Positions 17,805 to 26,519 are shown, numbered from the stretch's first letter. The stretch: DNA of 38,973 bases from an uncultured Verrucomicrobiota bacterium (GCA_903906135.1 CAIVJE010000008.1:1-38973); one strand, 5' to 3'. Numbers and translations: made by a program. The notes: generated from the sequence alone by a model not told the origin.

Positions 17805-18658
17805 GTACCGCGCTGCAACTCGTTCGCGACGGCGACCGCGCGGTGGAAATCCATCGGGTTGGCGGCGGGCGTTTGCTGCGTTATGTCTTTCGGCCCGAGA
17901 CATCTTTAGATGAGGCGGCGCGGCCCTACGCGCATCCGGTCTGTACGCTGGCAGGGGAGGAATTAACGAATTTCCGGCCCAACGATCATCGCTGGCAACA
18001 TGGGCTGAGTTTCACCATCAACTGTTTGGCGGGCTATAATTTTTGGGGTGGCGGCACTTATCGCCGAGCGGATGGTTATCAATGGCGTGATGATCATGGT
18101 ACGCAGCAGCACACGGCGTGGGTGGAGCAGAGCAGTAATCATTTAGCGCATCTTTTGGACTGGCGGGTTGGCACGGCGGGCGAGCTGCTTTTGCAGGAGA
18201 GACGTGCGTTAACTTTCACGATTCTTTCGGCGCAGGCCTGGTCATTGCGTTGGGTGGCGACGTTGCAAAATGTGGCGGGGCGCCCGCTGGCGTTGGGCCA
18301 GTATCATTCGCACGAAGGGCTCACCGGCTCGCATTATAGTGGTCTACAATTTCGGGGGGCGCGCGATTTGCTCGACGAACACGGCGATGCCTCCATCGGA
18401 ATTTTCGCGGAGGGTGATCGCGCGGGTGAGGCCGCGGTGCATGGGGCCGCTAGTTCGTGGATGGAATGGCGCGGGCAGAAAGATGTTTCGCAGCGGCGCG
18501 TCAATCTTCGCTTCACCAATAATACTGGGCCGCTGCACTGGTTTGTGCGGCGGGGCAATCCCCTCGCGGCGCTGCCGTTTCAATATGAAAGCGATCTGCA
18601 ACTCGCGCCGGGCGCTGCTTTCACCATCGACCACACGTTAACGTTTACCGACCTATGA
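17801..18658 (+). CDS. DUF6807 / PmoA-like family protein
   Basis: 285 residues without signal peptide. The conserved core VCTLAGEELTNFRPNDHRWQHGL (about 46-68) followed by NFWGGGTY and later GQYHSHEGLTGSHYSG matches the PmoA/DUF6807 family, common in Verrucomicrobiota and Planctomycetota glycan loci. Despite the PmoA name there is no sign of a methane-oxidation role; the fold is mutarotase-like beta-sandwich as far as I know. The His-rich motif could bind metal or act on a sugar. Start and stop overlap the neighbours by 4 nt (ATGA) on both sides, so translation of the three genes 15363-19944 is probably coupled and their products work on the same path. Biochemical function unknown. Confidence 0.8.
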   Translation: MSTALQLVRDGDRAVEIHRVGGGRLLRYVFRPETSLDEAARPYAHPVCTLAGEELTNFRPNDHRWQHGLSFTINCLAGYNFWGGGTYRRADGYQWRDDHGTQQHTAWVEQSSNHLAHLLDWRVGTAGELLLQERRALTFTILSAQAWSLRWVATLQNVAGRPLALGQYHSHEGLTGSHYSGLQFRGARDLLDEHGDASIGIFAEGDRAGEAAVHGAASSWMEWRGQKDVSQRRVNLRFTNNTGPLHWFVRRGNPLAALPFQYESDLQLAPGAAFTIDHTLTFTDL

Positions 18659-19944
18659 AAACCAATCGACGGACATTTATCCAAGGGCTGGGCACGGGTG
18701 TAGTGGGCGCGTGGGCCAGCGGGAGTGCGGTCGCGGCGGCGCCGGCCCCGGCGGTGGCGGCGAGTTGGCCGATTTTTGATGCCGCGCACCCCGCCGCTTT
18801 CTGGCGGGCGGTGCGAGCGAGCTATCCTCTCCTCGAAGATCCGCTCTATTTAAATACGGGCGGGATTGGCCCCGTCGCCCAACCGGTGCTCGATCAGATG
18901 ATCGCGACCATGTATAAATTGCAGCAGCATTCCGAGACGGGGCATGATTTGTTTGAGCCGGCGCGTGTCACGGTGGCAAAATTCGTCGGCGCACAGTCGC
19001 GAGAAATTTGTTTCGTGCGCAATGCCACCGAGGGCAACTGCATCATCGCGGCGGGCTTGGCCCTCACCGCGGGCGACGAGGTTATTTTTGAATCCCACGC
19101 GCATCCGGGCGGATCTTTCCCTTGGTATAATCAAGCGAAGTTGCGGGGGATTACGGTGCGCTTGTTTGAGCCTGATCCGACGAGTCCTGAGGCTAACCTA
19201 GCGCGGATTCGTGCGCTGATTACTCCGCGGACTAAAGTGATTCAGGTGAGTCACATTACGTGCACCACGGGTCTGGTGATGCCGGTGGCGGCGATCGCCC
19301 GCCTCGCTCAGTCGCAGGGGATTTGGTTTCATGTCGATGGCGCGCAGGCGGTCGGCATGATCCCGGTGACTCTGAACGCACTCGGTTGTGATTCGTATGC
19401 ATTTAGCGGTCACAAGTGGCTGGGCGGACCGCACGAAACGGGGGTGTTTTATATTCGCCGCGATCGCTTGGCCGATGTGGCCCCGACTTCCATGGGGGCA
19501 CATGGCGCGGAGTTACCGTTCTTGCCCGGTGAACTGAAGTATTTTGACGGCACGATGCGCCACGAATACGGCACGCGTAACGCGGGGCTGATTACGGGCC
19601 TGGCCGAAGCGGTGCGCGGTCAAACTTTAATGGGGCCTGAGCGCATTGCCGCTCATGGCCGTGAGCTCGCTACTTTATTACAGACAGAGTTGGCGCGGAT
19701 TGAGGGGATCACGGTGCTCACGCCGCGCGCGGATGATATGCGCGCTGCCATGACTACGATTCGCCACGCACGAGTAGGGGCACATAAATTATTTACCTAT
19801 CTCCTCGACGAACATCGGCTGCGTTGTCGTCCGGTTACGGAGCAAGGGCTCGAGGTGGTGCGTATCTCGACGCACCTATTCAATTCCCCCGCCGATTGCG
19901 AACGCGTGATCAACGGGGTACGCGCGGCGGCGCGGGCGCTCTGA
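18655..19944 (+). CDS. Tat-exported class V aminotransferase-fold PLP enzyme
   Basis: 429 residues. NRRTFIQGLG (4-13) begins a twin-arginine signal with an Ala-rich cleavage region near 28-36, fitting export of a protein folded with its cofactor. The rest is aminotransferase class V: YLNTGGIGP (65-73), NATEGN (123-128), HVDGAQ (226-231, D228 to the pyridine nitrogen) and SGHKWLGGP (251-259, K254 as Schiff-base lysine). Closest recognised types are isopenicillin-N-epimerase-like and cysteine-desulfurase-like enzymes, so racemisation, beta-elimination or transamination are possible. All key residues are present. It is the last gene of an ATGA-coupled trio, and a convergent exported RidA gene begins to end 39 nt downstream. 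The substrate is unknown. Confidence 0.9.
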   Translation: MKTNRRTFIQGLGTGVVGAWASGSAVAAAPAPAVAASWPIFDAAHPAAFWRAVRASYPLLEDPLYLNTGGIGPVAQPVLDQMIATMYKLQQHSETGHDLFEPARVTVAKFVGAQSREICFVRNATEGNCIIAAGLALTAGDEVIFESHAHPGGSFPWYNQAKLRGITVRLFEPDPTSPEANLARIRALITPRTKVIQVSHITCTTGLVMPVAAIARLAQSQGIWFHVDGAQAVGMIPVTLNALGCDSYAFSGHKWLGGPHETGVFYIRRDRLADVAPTSMGAHGAELPFLPGELKYFDGTMRHEYGTRNAGLITGLAEAVRGQTLMGPERIAAHGRELATLLQTELARIEGITVLTPRADDMRAAMTTIRHARVGAHKLFTYLLDEHRLRCRPVTEQGLEVVRISTHLFNSPADCERVINGVRAAARAL

Positions 19945-19983
19945 TTTATGCGCGCGCGTCTTTCAATTTTTTCGGCCGCGGGT

Positions 19984-20517
19984 TTAGTCCGCCACTTCCG
20001 CGATCAGGTCAATCTCGACGGGGGCGCCCGCGGGCAGGGCATTAACGCCGACGGCGGCGCGGGCGTGACGACCCGCCGGGCCGAAGACGGCGACCAGCAA
20101 GTCAGAAGCGCCATTAACGACCTTGGGCTGCGCGGTGAAATCATCGGTGCAATTAACGAAGCCGCCCACGCGCACGATGCGCTGGACGCGCGCCAAGTCA
20201 CCGAGTTCCGCTTGGAGCACCGCCAGCAATTGCAGCACGCACGTCCGCGCGGCTTCCGCCGCTTGGGCTTCCGTCAGCTCGCGCCCGACTTTACCGGTGA
20301 GCGGTTGGCCGTTGGACCCCCGCGCGATTTGTCCGGCCAAAAAAATCAATTTACCGCTCCGCACGGCGGGCACGTAGTTAGCGATGGACGGCGGGACGGC
20401 GGGCAGGGTCAGGCCCAGTGCGGCGAGTCGTTGCGTGGGCGTCGACGTTGTCGCGCCGCGGGACGTGACGGTCAGACAAAGGATTGCCAGCAGTCCAATC
20501 ATCAGAGTAGTTTTCAT
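19984..20517 (-). CDS. Exported RidA (YjgF/UK114)-family enamine/imine deaminase
   Basis: 177 residues from the ATG at 20517; the frame reaches 20556, but this start gives a good Sec signal (MKTTLMIGLLAILCLTVTSRG). The mature part is a full RidA domain: SGKLIFLAGQIARG, a mid-domain VQRIVRVGGFVNCTDDF, and the C-terminal GRHARAAVGVNALPAGAPVEIDLIAEV. The Arg of ARAAVG and the Glu of VEID are the residues that bind and hydrolyse the imine in characterised members. RidA proteins remove reactive 2-aminoacrylate-type enamines made by PLP enzymes. Most are cytosolic, so the signal peptide is notable, and the neighbouring PLP enzyme is also exported. It lies alone on the minus strand inside the plus-strand block. 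Confidence 0.9.
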   Translation of the reverse strand: MKTTLMIGLLAILCLTVTSRGATTSTPTQRLAALGLTLPAVPPSIANYVPAVRSGKLIFLAGQIARGSNGQPLTGKVGRELTEAQAAEAARTCVLQLLAVLQAELGDLARVQRIVRVGGFVNCTDDFTAQPKVVNGASDLLVAVFGPAGRHARAAVGVNALPAGAPVEIDLIAEVAD

Positions 20518-20528
20518 AAAGTTTTTAT

Positions 20529-20564
20529 TTCTGTCGTCGTGAGCCGCGCACCGCAACGACAGAA
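20529..20564. promoter_or_regulatory. Perfect 9-bp inverted repeat between divergent RidA and propeller genes
   Basis: TTCTGTCGT (20529-20537) and ACGACAGAA (20556-20564) are separated by 18 nt. They sit 12 nt upstream of the RidA start codon and 77 nt upstream of the propeller gene, in the shared regulatory gap. A dimeric regulator site or an RNA hairpin in the RidA leader would both fit. Confidence 0.45.
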
Positions 20565-20641
20565 CGCAGGAGGTGGTGGAGTCGAGTTTGGTCGCCTGGC
20601 GGCGATCAACTCACGTGCGCCGCACCTCTTGATTTGCTGTC

Positions 20642-21694
20642 ATGAGTAAAATCAAAATAGCCAGTGCGTTATTTATTAGTTTGGTCGCAGCGCTGGGCGC
20701 CGCGGCCGGACCCTCGCACGATTTGGTGTTGTGCGTTACATTTCGAGTCCCTGGGGGACTCACGGCCACGGCGTTGCCGGTACCGTTGCCGCCCTGCGGA
20801 TTGCACCAGCGCGGGACGGATAATCGCTTCACGCATTTCGGGCCGAACTATCCCCGTTTCAATAATTTGGCCCGAGATCCGCGAGATCCGCGGGTGTTAT
20901 ACGCGGCGTCGCTCAATGGAGTTTTGTGTTCCACTGATGGCGGTGAGGTTTGGCGGATTGGGACGAGTTGGGATATGACGGAGCCGCGGGATGTTTGCAT
21001 CGACCCGCACGCGCCGGATCACATTTACCTCGCCTTGCCTGATGGCATAGCCGTCTCAAAAGATCGGGGGCTGACGTGGCCCCGCCGCGAAACAGGGCTG
21101 CCGGACCGCGGTAAATACATGCAAGTGGTGAAAGTGGATCGCACGCAAGCGGGCCGGGTGTTGGCCGGTTGTGAGTCGGGGATTTATTTAACGGAGACTG
21201 CCGCGCAATCGTGGCGGCGGGTTTTTACCACGCAGACCACGATTACTGATCTGCAGCAATCGCCGCATGATGCGCAACTCTGGCTGGCGACAACGCAAAG
21301 TGATGGCGCGCTGCGCTCGCGTGATGGCGGCCGTACGTGGGAGAAAATTGCCGGCGTGCCGGCCGCGGCCGCTCTTTACAATATCGCCTTTGATGCGACG
21401 ACCGCGCGGCGCTATGCGGTCGCTAGTTGGACGTATGGAATTTTGACCACAGAAGATGGCGGTGAGACGTGGAGTGAGCGCAATGTGGGGCTGCCGGTGC
21501 CGCATCGGGTTTTCCGTTTGGGGATCGATCCTGATAACGGCCGGCTGTACGCCGGAGTTTATGAAGAAGCGGTTTACGAGTCGCTTGATTTTGGTCGCAC
21601 GTGGCGGTCGGCCGGATTCGAGCATTCCGTCGTTTACAATTTCGTTTTTTTACCCCGTTTCGCTAACTCACCGGCGCTCGCCCACTTACCATGA
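20642..21694 (+). CDS. Exported Asp-box (BNR) beta-propeller protein, copy 1
   Basis: 350 residues with a Sec signal (about 1-22). At least five Asp-box motifs are visible: STDGGEVW (97-104), SKDRGLTW (139-146), SRDGGRTW (226-233), TEDGGETW (270-277) and SLDFGRTW (314-321), spaced about 44 or twice that, which fits a sialidase/sortilin-type propeller. Such propellers serve as glycosidases, lyases or protein/sugar-binding scaffolds; I see no sialidase Arg triad or FRIP motif, so catalysis is not supported. It overlaps the next gene by ATGA and has a paralogue at 23588-24610 next to a paralogue of that gene, so the two products probably form a pair, in the periplasm or at the cell surface. Confidence 0.85.
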   Translation: MSKIKIASALFISLVAALGAAAGPSHDLVLCVTFRVPGGLTATALPVPLPPCGLHQRGTDNRFTHFGPNYPRFNNLARDPRDPRVLYAASLNGVLCSTDGGEVWRIGTSWDMTEPRDVCIDPHAPDHIYLALPDGIAVSKDRGLTWPRRETGLPDRGKYMQVVKVDRTQAGRVLAGCESGIYLTETAAQSWRRVFTTQTTITDLQQSPHDAQLWLATTQSDGALRSRDGGRTWEKIAGVPAAAALYNIAFDATTARRYAVASWTYGILTTEDGGETWSERNVGLPVPHRVFRLGIDPDNGRLYAGVYEEAVYESLDFGRTWRSAGFEHSVVYNFVFLPRFANSPALAHLP

Positions 21695-23574
21695 TCGCTC
21701 GCCTGTTTTTAATTTTCAGTTGGGCGCTTGGTGGCGCCGTGATTTTGTTGGCGCAACCGGCTTTCGTTGGTCCTGCCCCGTCTCGGGCAATCCTGCCGAC
21801 CCCCGAGCTGCAGCGCGCCGCCTATTTAGCGCGGATCGATGAAATTTTGGCGTGGCGGTCGAGTCAGGCGAAGCCCGGCGAGCTTTTCCCCGAGATGACG
21901 ATGATCGCCACCAAGCTCGCGCTGCATCAGGATGCCGAGCTTTGTTCCCGCAGTGTGATTGCGTTGATGAAGACGCCGGCCAGTGGCCCGTTTTGGATGT
22001 TTCCGACGGTCAATGTTGCTTTTCTTGGCCGCGACCAGCTTTCCCTCGAGGCGCGCCAGTCGATTCGCAAGGCGTGGAGTCGGGAGATGCAGATCCGCGG
22101 GGATACCGAAAATCACTGGGTTATGTATTATACTTCGCTCTACCTGATGGCGGAGTTGTACCCGCATGAACCAGGGAGCAGTTGGTATTCGGGAAAAAGT
22201 TCGGAAGAAAATTTAGCCGAGGCCAAAGCATATCTGATCGATTGGATGAACCTCGCCACGACGGTCGGGCAGGGGGAGTTCAATCCGACGCACTACATCG
22301 GTGAATACGCGATCCCGATGCTTTATCTGGCCACGTGGGCGCAAGATCCCGCCATGCGGTTGCGCGGGAAAATGACGCTCGATTGGTTGTTTGCTGATCT
22401 GGCGGAAAATACGCTCAATGGCGTGCTGCATGGGGCTAATGCGCGGACAGATGACATTTCCGTAATTGAGCGGGGTAAAGCGCTGGCGTCATTTTTCAGT
22501 TGGGTGCTTTTCGGCAATGTCCCGCCGATCGCTGCCTACGGGGGCTGGGGCATCTATTTTGCGACGGTGGCCCAAAATTACGAATTGCCTGAAGTGATCT
22601 ACCGGATCGCGGTGGATCGGCCGAGCGATTACCTCCAGCGCGATCTTAAACGCACGCGGCGCCGCTGGCGGAATAGCGACGTGCTCATGGCCCCGATCTA
22701 CAAGACCAATTATACCCGCCGTGATTACGCCGTGGGTTCTTATCAAGGTGGGCTGGCGGATCCGATCCAGACGCATGTCTGGGATGTCACGTGGGACGTG
22801 CCCGATCCACGTGGGGTGCACAATACGATGTTCTCGATGCATCCCGTATCCTCGAGTTATGACCTGCAGACTTATTTTGCTGAGTTGCCTGATCAAATGG
22901 CGAAAGAGGTCACCAAGGAGGGTAAGGCCTCTTATGATTCCCCGGATAAATTTCTGGGAGGTTCCCGGTTTGAGCAAGTGTTTCAAGATTTGGATACCGT
23001 GATTGCGTTGTACGATATCCCGGTTGGCACGCGTTTCCCGCACATCAATGGATTTCTCTCCAAAGATTTATTGCAACTCACGGTCGATCCTTCCGGTTGG
23101 ATTTTTGCGCAAGGCGGTTCGTGCTATCTCGCTTATCGGCCGCTGGCTGCGTACCAGCTGCGGCCGGTCGCGCGGGTTAAATCTTCAATGACAGGGGAGC
23201 GCGCCAGTCTCGGTGACCAGCAGCTGTTTAGTCCTTATCTAAAAAACGGCACGATTGTGCAGGCTGCCGCGGTGAGTGAGTTTAAGGATTTTGCGGCCTT
23301 TCAAGCGGCGATTCGAGCGCTGCCCTTGAGTTTTCAGCTGGCGACGAAACCGACGGTGACCTTTCAAACGCTCCGCGGTAAAGTCGTTACCTGCACGTTT
23401 GGCGCGGCGCCGATTGTTAATGGGCAGCCGTTTGATTACACGCCGTGGAAGCTTTTCGAAGGGCCTTACCTCAATGCGGAGAAGGGTGCGGGGCGCCTGA
23501 CGATTACGCACGGCGCCCTGGAACGTATTCTAGATTTTAAAACACTCAGTATCACTGATCGCGTGAAACTCTAA
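21691..23574 (+). CDS. Large exported protein of unknown family, copy 1 (toroid-lyase-like layout)
   Basis: 627 residues; residues 1-22 form a Sec signal. I do not recognise the family. The first 320 or so residues are helix-rich with motifs SGPFWMFPTVNVAFLGRD (98-115), GDTENHWVMYYTSLYLMAE (137-155), SSEENLAEAKAYL (170-182) and GQGEFNPTHYIGEY (193-206). The rest is beta-rich with WDVTW, HNTMFSMHP, FEQVFQDLDTVIALYDIPVG and SGWIFAQGG. A helical toroid followed by beta-sheets, with an Asn-His pair (N141-H142) and Tyr residues, resembles the layout of several polysaccharide lyase families, but this is inference from pattern. It starts in an ATGA overlap with the propeller gene. Paralogue at 24627-26519. 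Confidence 0.8.
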   Translation: MIARLFLIFSWALGGAVILLAQPAFVGPAPSRAILPTPELQRAAYLARIDEILAWRSSQAKPGELFPEMTMIATKLALHQDAELCSRSVIALMKTPASGPFWMFPTVNVAFLGRDQLSLEARQSIRKAWSREMQIRGDTENHWVMYYTSLYLMAELYPHEPGSSWYSGKSSEENLAEAKAYLIDWMNLATTVGQGEFNPTHYIGEYAIPMLYLATWAQDPAMRLRGKMTLDWLFADLAENTLNGVLHGANARTDDISVIERGKALASFFSWVLFGNVPPIAAYGGWGIYFATVAQNYELPEVIYRIAVDRPSDYLQRDLKRTRRRWRNSDVLMAPIYKTNYTRRDYAVGSYQGGLADPIQTHVWDVTWDVPDPRGVHNTMFSMHPVSSSYDLQTYFAELPDQMAKEVTKEGKASYDSPDKFLGGSRFEQVFQDLDTVIALYDIPVGTRFPHINGFLSKDLLQLTVDPSGWIFAQGGSCYLAYRPLAAYQLRPVARVKSSMTGERASLGDQQLFSPYLKNGTIVQAAAVSEFKDFAAFQAAIRALPLSFQLATKPTVTFQTLRGKVVTCTFGAAPIVNGQPFDYTPWKLFEGPYLNAEKGAGRLTITHGALERILDFKTLSITDRVKL

Positions 23575-23587
23575 ACTTATTTATTTT

Positions 23588-24610
23588 ATGGTCATCAAAA
23601 ATATTACGGGCCCGCTGGTGGGTCTCCTGCTCTGCTCTCTCGGGGTTGCCGCGCCGACTCCGATACCCGCGTATGATTTTTATGTCTGCGCGAACATTAA
23701 CCGAAATTATGTCATCGGTTCAAAAATTGTGACGATGAACGGAGTTTATCGGCGGGACGCCGCCGGCGCGTGGCAACACTTCGGTTACAATGATTCCGGC
23801 ATCACCGCGGTGGCCTTTGACCCGCGTGATCACCGTGTCTGGTATACTTCGGCGCTCAATGGTCTCTGGCGCACGCTTGATGGCGGTAAATCGTGGCGCA
23901 TGTGCAATGGTTGGGAGATGACGGAAGCGCGGGATGTCGCGGTTGATCCGAATGCTCCTGATCATGTTTATTTGGCCTTGCCGGACGGGGTGGCGGTCTC
24001 GACCGATCGGGCGCAGACCTTGGAGCGGCGCGAAAACGGTTTGCCTGAGCGCGGCAAATACACGCAAGTGATTAAGGTAGATCGCACACAAGCGGGTCGC
24101 GTGTTCGCCGGCTGCGAACTGGGTATTTATCTGACCGACGATGGGGCCGCACACTGGCGACAGGTCTTGCCGACCAAAGAAATGGTGACGGATATTCAGC
24201 AATCGCCGCATGATCCTCAGGTGTGGTTGGCCGTCACGCAGAATGCGGGAGCGTGGCGATCGACCGATGGTGGGGTGACGTGGATCAATTTTCCGAACGT
24301 GCCGACGAGCCGCGCGCTTTATAATGTGACCTTTGACGTGACCCAGGCATCGCGCTACGCCATCGGCAGTTGGGCTCACGGCGTGCTGACGACGGAAGAT
24401 GGGGGCGTCACGTGGCAGGACCGCAATGCCGGGCTGCCAGCGCCGCATCGGGTGTGGCGGGTGGGGGTTGATCCGGCGGGGTGGCTTTATGCGAGCGTGT
24501 TTGGCGAAACCCTTTACGTCTCAAAAGATTTTGGCCGCACCTGGCGAGCGGATGCGCTGGTCGGTTCCGTCGTGAATAATTTCCTCATCCTGCCTCGGAG
24601 TGTTAACTAA
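23588..24610 (+). CDS. Exported Asp-box (BNR) beta-propeller protein, copy 2
   Basis: 340 residues with a Sec signal (about 1-22, ending VAAP). It aligns with the first propeller throughout, sharing for example GKYTQVIKVDRTQAGRVFAG and DIQQSPHDPQVWLAVTQ. Asp boxes: TLDGGKSW (96-103), a degraded STDRAQTL, STDGGVTW, TEDGGVTW and SKDFGRTW. The N-terminal 60 residues differ from copy 1 and may give each copy its own partner or ligand. It begins 13 nt after the first module; the leader TTATTTATTTT has no Shine-Dalgarno sequence, which suggests coupling to upstream translation. It pairs with the downstream copy of the unknown protein, 16 nt away. Confidence 0.85.
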   Translation: MVIKNITGPLVGLLLCSLGVAAPTPIPAYDFYVCANINRNYVIGSKIVTMNGVYRRDAAGAWQHFGYNDSGITAVAFDPRDHRVWYTSALNGLWRTLDGGKSWRMCNGWEMTEARDVAVDPNAPDHVYLALPDGVAVSTDRAQTLERRENGLPERGKYTQVIKVDRTQAGRVFAGCELGIYLTDDGAAHWRQVLPTKEMVTDIQQSPHDPQVWLAVTQNAGAWRSTDGGVTWINFPNVPTSRALYNVTFDVTQASRYAIGSWAHGVLTTEDGGVTWQDRNAGLPAPHRVWRVGVDPAGWLYASVFGETLYVSKDFGRTWRADALVGSVVNNFLILPRSVN

Positions 24611-24626
24611 GTACCCTTTTCTCGAC

Positions 24627-26519
24627 ATGAAACGAATTTTTTCCCTGATTTTTTTGTTAACGTTTACGGTGATCAGCGCGTCAGCCCGGTCTGCTCTGTC
24701 TGGCCCGCCACCCTCCACCGCGCCGGTGTTGAATGAGCAACAACGTCACGCTGACTATATTCGTCGCATCGATGAGGTGATCAATTTCGCGGCGGGCGGC
24801 GCTAAATTTAAGACGGATGATCCCGCTAAATTTGATTTGGTCACCATTGCGTCAAAATTGGTGCGCGGGCAAGATTACGAGCGTTGCTCTCGGCGGGTCA
24901 TCGAGCTGATGCGCGAGCCTGGGACAGGGCCTTTTTGGATGTTTCCCACCGTATGTGCGGCCTATGTGGGCCGCGATCGGCTGACACCCGCTGCGCAGGC
25001 GGCAATTCGCGAGGCTTGGCGGACAACTCGGCAGGTGCGCGGTGACACCGAGAATCATTGGATGATGTACTACGCCTCGCTCTACCTGATGTCGGAGCTG
25101 TATCCCAACGATCCCGCGGAATCATGGTACACGGGAAAGTCGTCGTCGGAAAATCTAGCCGAGGCGCGCGCTTATCTCATCCACTGGGCGGATCTCTCGA
25201 CGAGTATGGGGCAGGGGGAATTTAATCCGACCGAGTATATTGGTGAATATGCAATCCCGTTACTTTTTCTGGCCAGTTGGGCGAAGGACCCAGTGATTAA
25301 AGAGCGTGGTCGCCTGATGCTCGATTGGCTTTTTGCAGAATTGGCTGCAAATACGCTTAACGGTGTGCTCCGCGGACCTAATTCGCGCACCACCGAAGGG
25401 CCGGTCGCCGAGCGGTGGAACGCGATGGCTTCAGACTTTAGTTGGATGTTATTTGGCAATACACCGCCGACCGCTGGGTATGGTGGCTGGGCCCTTTATT
25501 TTGCGCCGGTGGCAAAGAATTATAATGTGCCTGAGGTTATCTACCGTATCGCGACCGATCGGTCAGCGGACTACCTGCAGCGGGATCGGGCGCGCACGCG
25601 CCGGCGTTGGCGCTACAGCGACGAACTTTCTCCGCTGGTCTATAAAACGAATTATTTGCGGACCGATTACGCCGTGGGCTCCACGCGCGGTGGGATGATT
25701 GACCCGATTCAGTCGCACGTGTGGGACGTTACGTGGGCTGAAGCGGATCCGCGTAAAAAACATAACACGATGTTCTCGATGCATCCGCATTCTTCCATGG
25801 TGGCGATGCAATCGTCGTTCACCTGTTATCCTGAACCGATGATTAAGGCGGTTACGATGGAAGGTAAACCCACGTATGATTCGCCGGATAAGATTCTCGG
25901 CAGTTCGCCTTACGAGCAAGTGTTTCAAGATCTCGATACGGTCATCGCACTTTATGATATTCCGGTCGGGGAGCGTTTTCCGCACATCAACGGATTTTTC
26001 TCCAAAGATCTGGTTAAGGTGACGGAGAGTCCTTCGGGCTGGATCTTTGCTCAGGGTGGGCGGGCTTATCTCGCCTACCGCCCCCTAGCGGGCTACACGT
26101 GGACTAAGTACAGCCACTTTGCGGGTGGCTGGGCCAAGGTCGGGCTCGATCTCGGCGGACGTATTCTCACTAGTCCGCACTTAAAAAATGGCACAATCGT
26201 ACAAGTCGCGAGTGCCAACGAATTCCCCAGCTTCGCGGCTTTTCAGGCGGCGATTAATGCGCTCCCGCTGCAATTTTCCCTCGAGCCGGTGCCGACCGTG
26301 AATTTCACCACCCTGCGGGGTAAAAAGGTGACCTGCACTTATGGCCAAACGCCCACGGTAGACGGCAGCCCGCTGGATTATTCTAAGTGGAAATTATTTG
26401 AGGGCCCGTACCTTAATTCTGAAGTGGGCAGCCGTCGCCTCACCATTACTCACGGTCAATTGGAGCGCGTACTTGATTTAAATGCGCTGACCGCCACTGA
26501 CCGCGTGCGGACCCCATGA
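24627..26519 (+). CDS. Large exported protein of unknown family, copy 2
   Basis: 630 residues from the ATG at 24627; the frame is open to a GTG at 24600, but the ATG gives the signal MKRIFSLIFLLTFTVISASA. It is a full-length paralogue of 21691-23574 with the same marks: GTGPFWMFPTVCAAYVGRD, GDTENHWMMYYASLYLMSE, GQGEFNPTEYIGEY, HNTMFSMHPHSS, YEQVFQDLDTVIALYDIPVG and SGWIFAQGG. Positions kept between the two diverged copies (the Asn-His pair, GQGEFNPT, the Arg-rich RTRRRWR before the DVTW strand) are the best guide to active-site residues. Predicted exported glycan-active enzyme, unproven. The stop overlaps the next start by ATGA. Confidence 0.8.
   Translation: MKRIFSLIFLLTFTVISASARSALSGPPPSTAPVLNEQQRHADYIRRIDEVINFAAGGAKFKTDDPAKFDLVTIASKLVRGQDYERCSRRVIELMREPGTGPFWMFPTVCAAYVGRDRLTPAAQAAIREAWRTTRQVRGDTENHWMMYYASLYLMSELYPNDPAESWYTGKSSSENLAEARAYLIHWADLSTSMGQGEFNPTEYIGEYAIPLLFLASWAKDPVIKERGRLMLDWLFAELAANTLNGVLRGPNSRTTEGPVAERWNAMASDFSWMLFGNTPPTAGYGGWALYFAPVAKNYNVPEVIYRIATDRSADYLQRDRARTRRRWRYSDELSPLVYKTNYLRTDYAVGSTRGGMIDPIQSHVWDVTWAEADPRKKHNTMFSMHPHSSMVAMQSSFTCYPEPMIKAVTMEGKPTYDSPDKILGSSPYEQVFQDLDTVIALYDIPVGERFPHINGFFSKDLVKVTESPSGWIFAQGGRAYLAYRPLAGYTWTKYSHFAGGWAKVGLDLGGRILTSPHLKNGTIVQVASANEFPSFAAFQAAINALPLQFSLEPVPTVNFTTLRGKKVTCTYGQTPTVDGSPLDYSKWKLFEGPYLNSEVGSRRLTITHGQLERVLDLNALTATDRVRTP

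Larger units (their letters stand above)
20642..26519 (+). repeat. Tandem duplication of a two-gene module
   Basis: Propeller + unknown large protein (20642-23574) is repeated as propeller + unknown large protein (23588-26519). Proteins align over their whole length in each pair, but DNA has diverged, so this is an old duplication. Only 13 nt separate the modules. Confidence 0.85.

Noticed and set aside
17801-18658. Methane-oxidation role suggested by the PmoA family name
   Set aside because: No other methane monooxygenase gene is present, no membrane segments are seen, and the neighbours are glycan genes.
19948-20649. Plus-strand open frame of 233 codons
   Set aside because: It covers the RidA gene antisense; RidA motifs and signal peptide make the minus strand the coding one.
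20642-21694. Sialidase assignment for the Asp-box propeller
   Set aside because: Asp boxes are structural; the catalytic Arg triad, FRIP motif and Tyr/Glu pair of sialidases are not visible.
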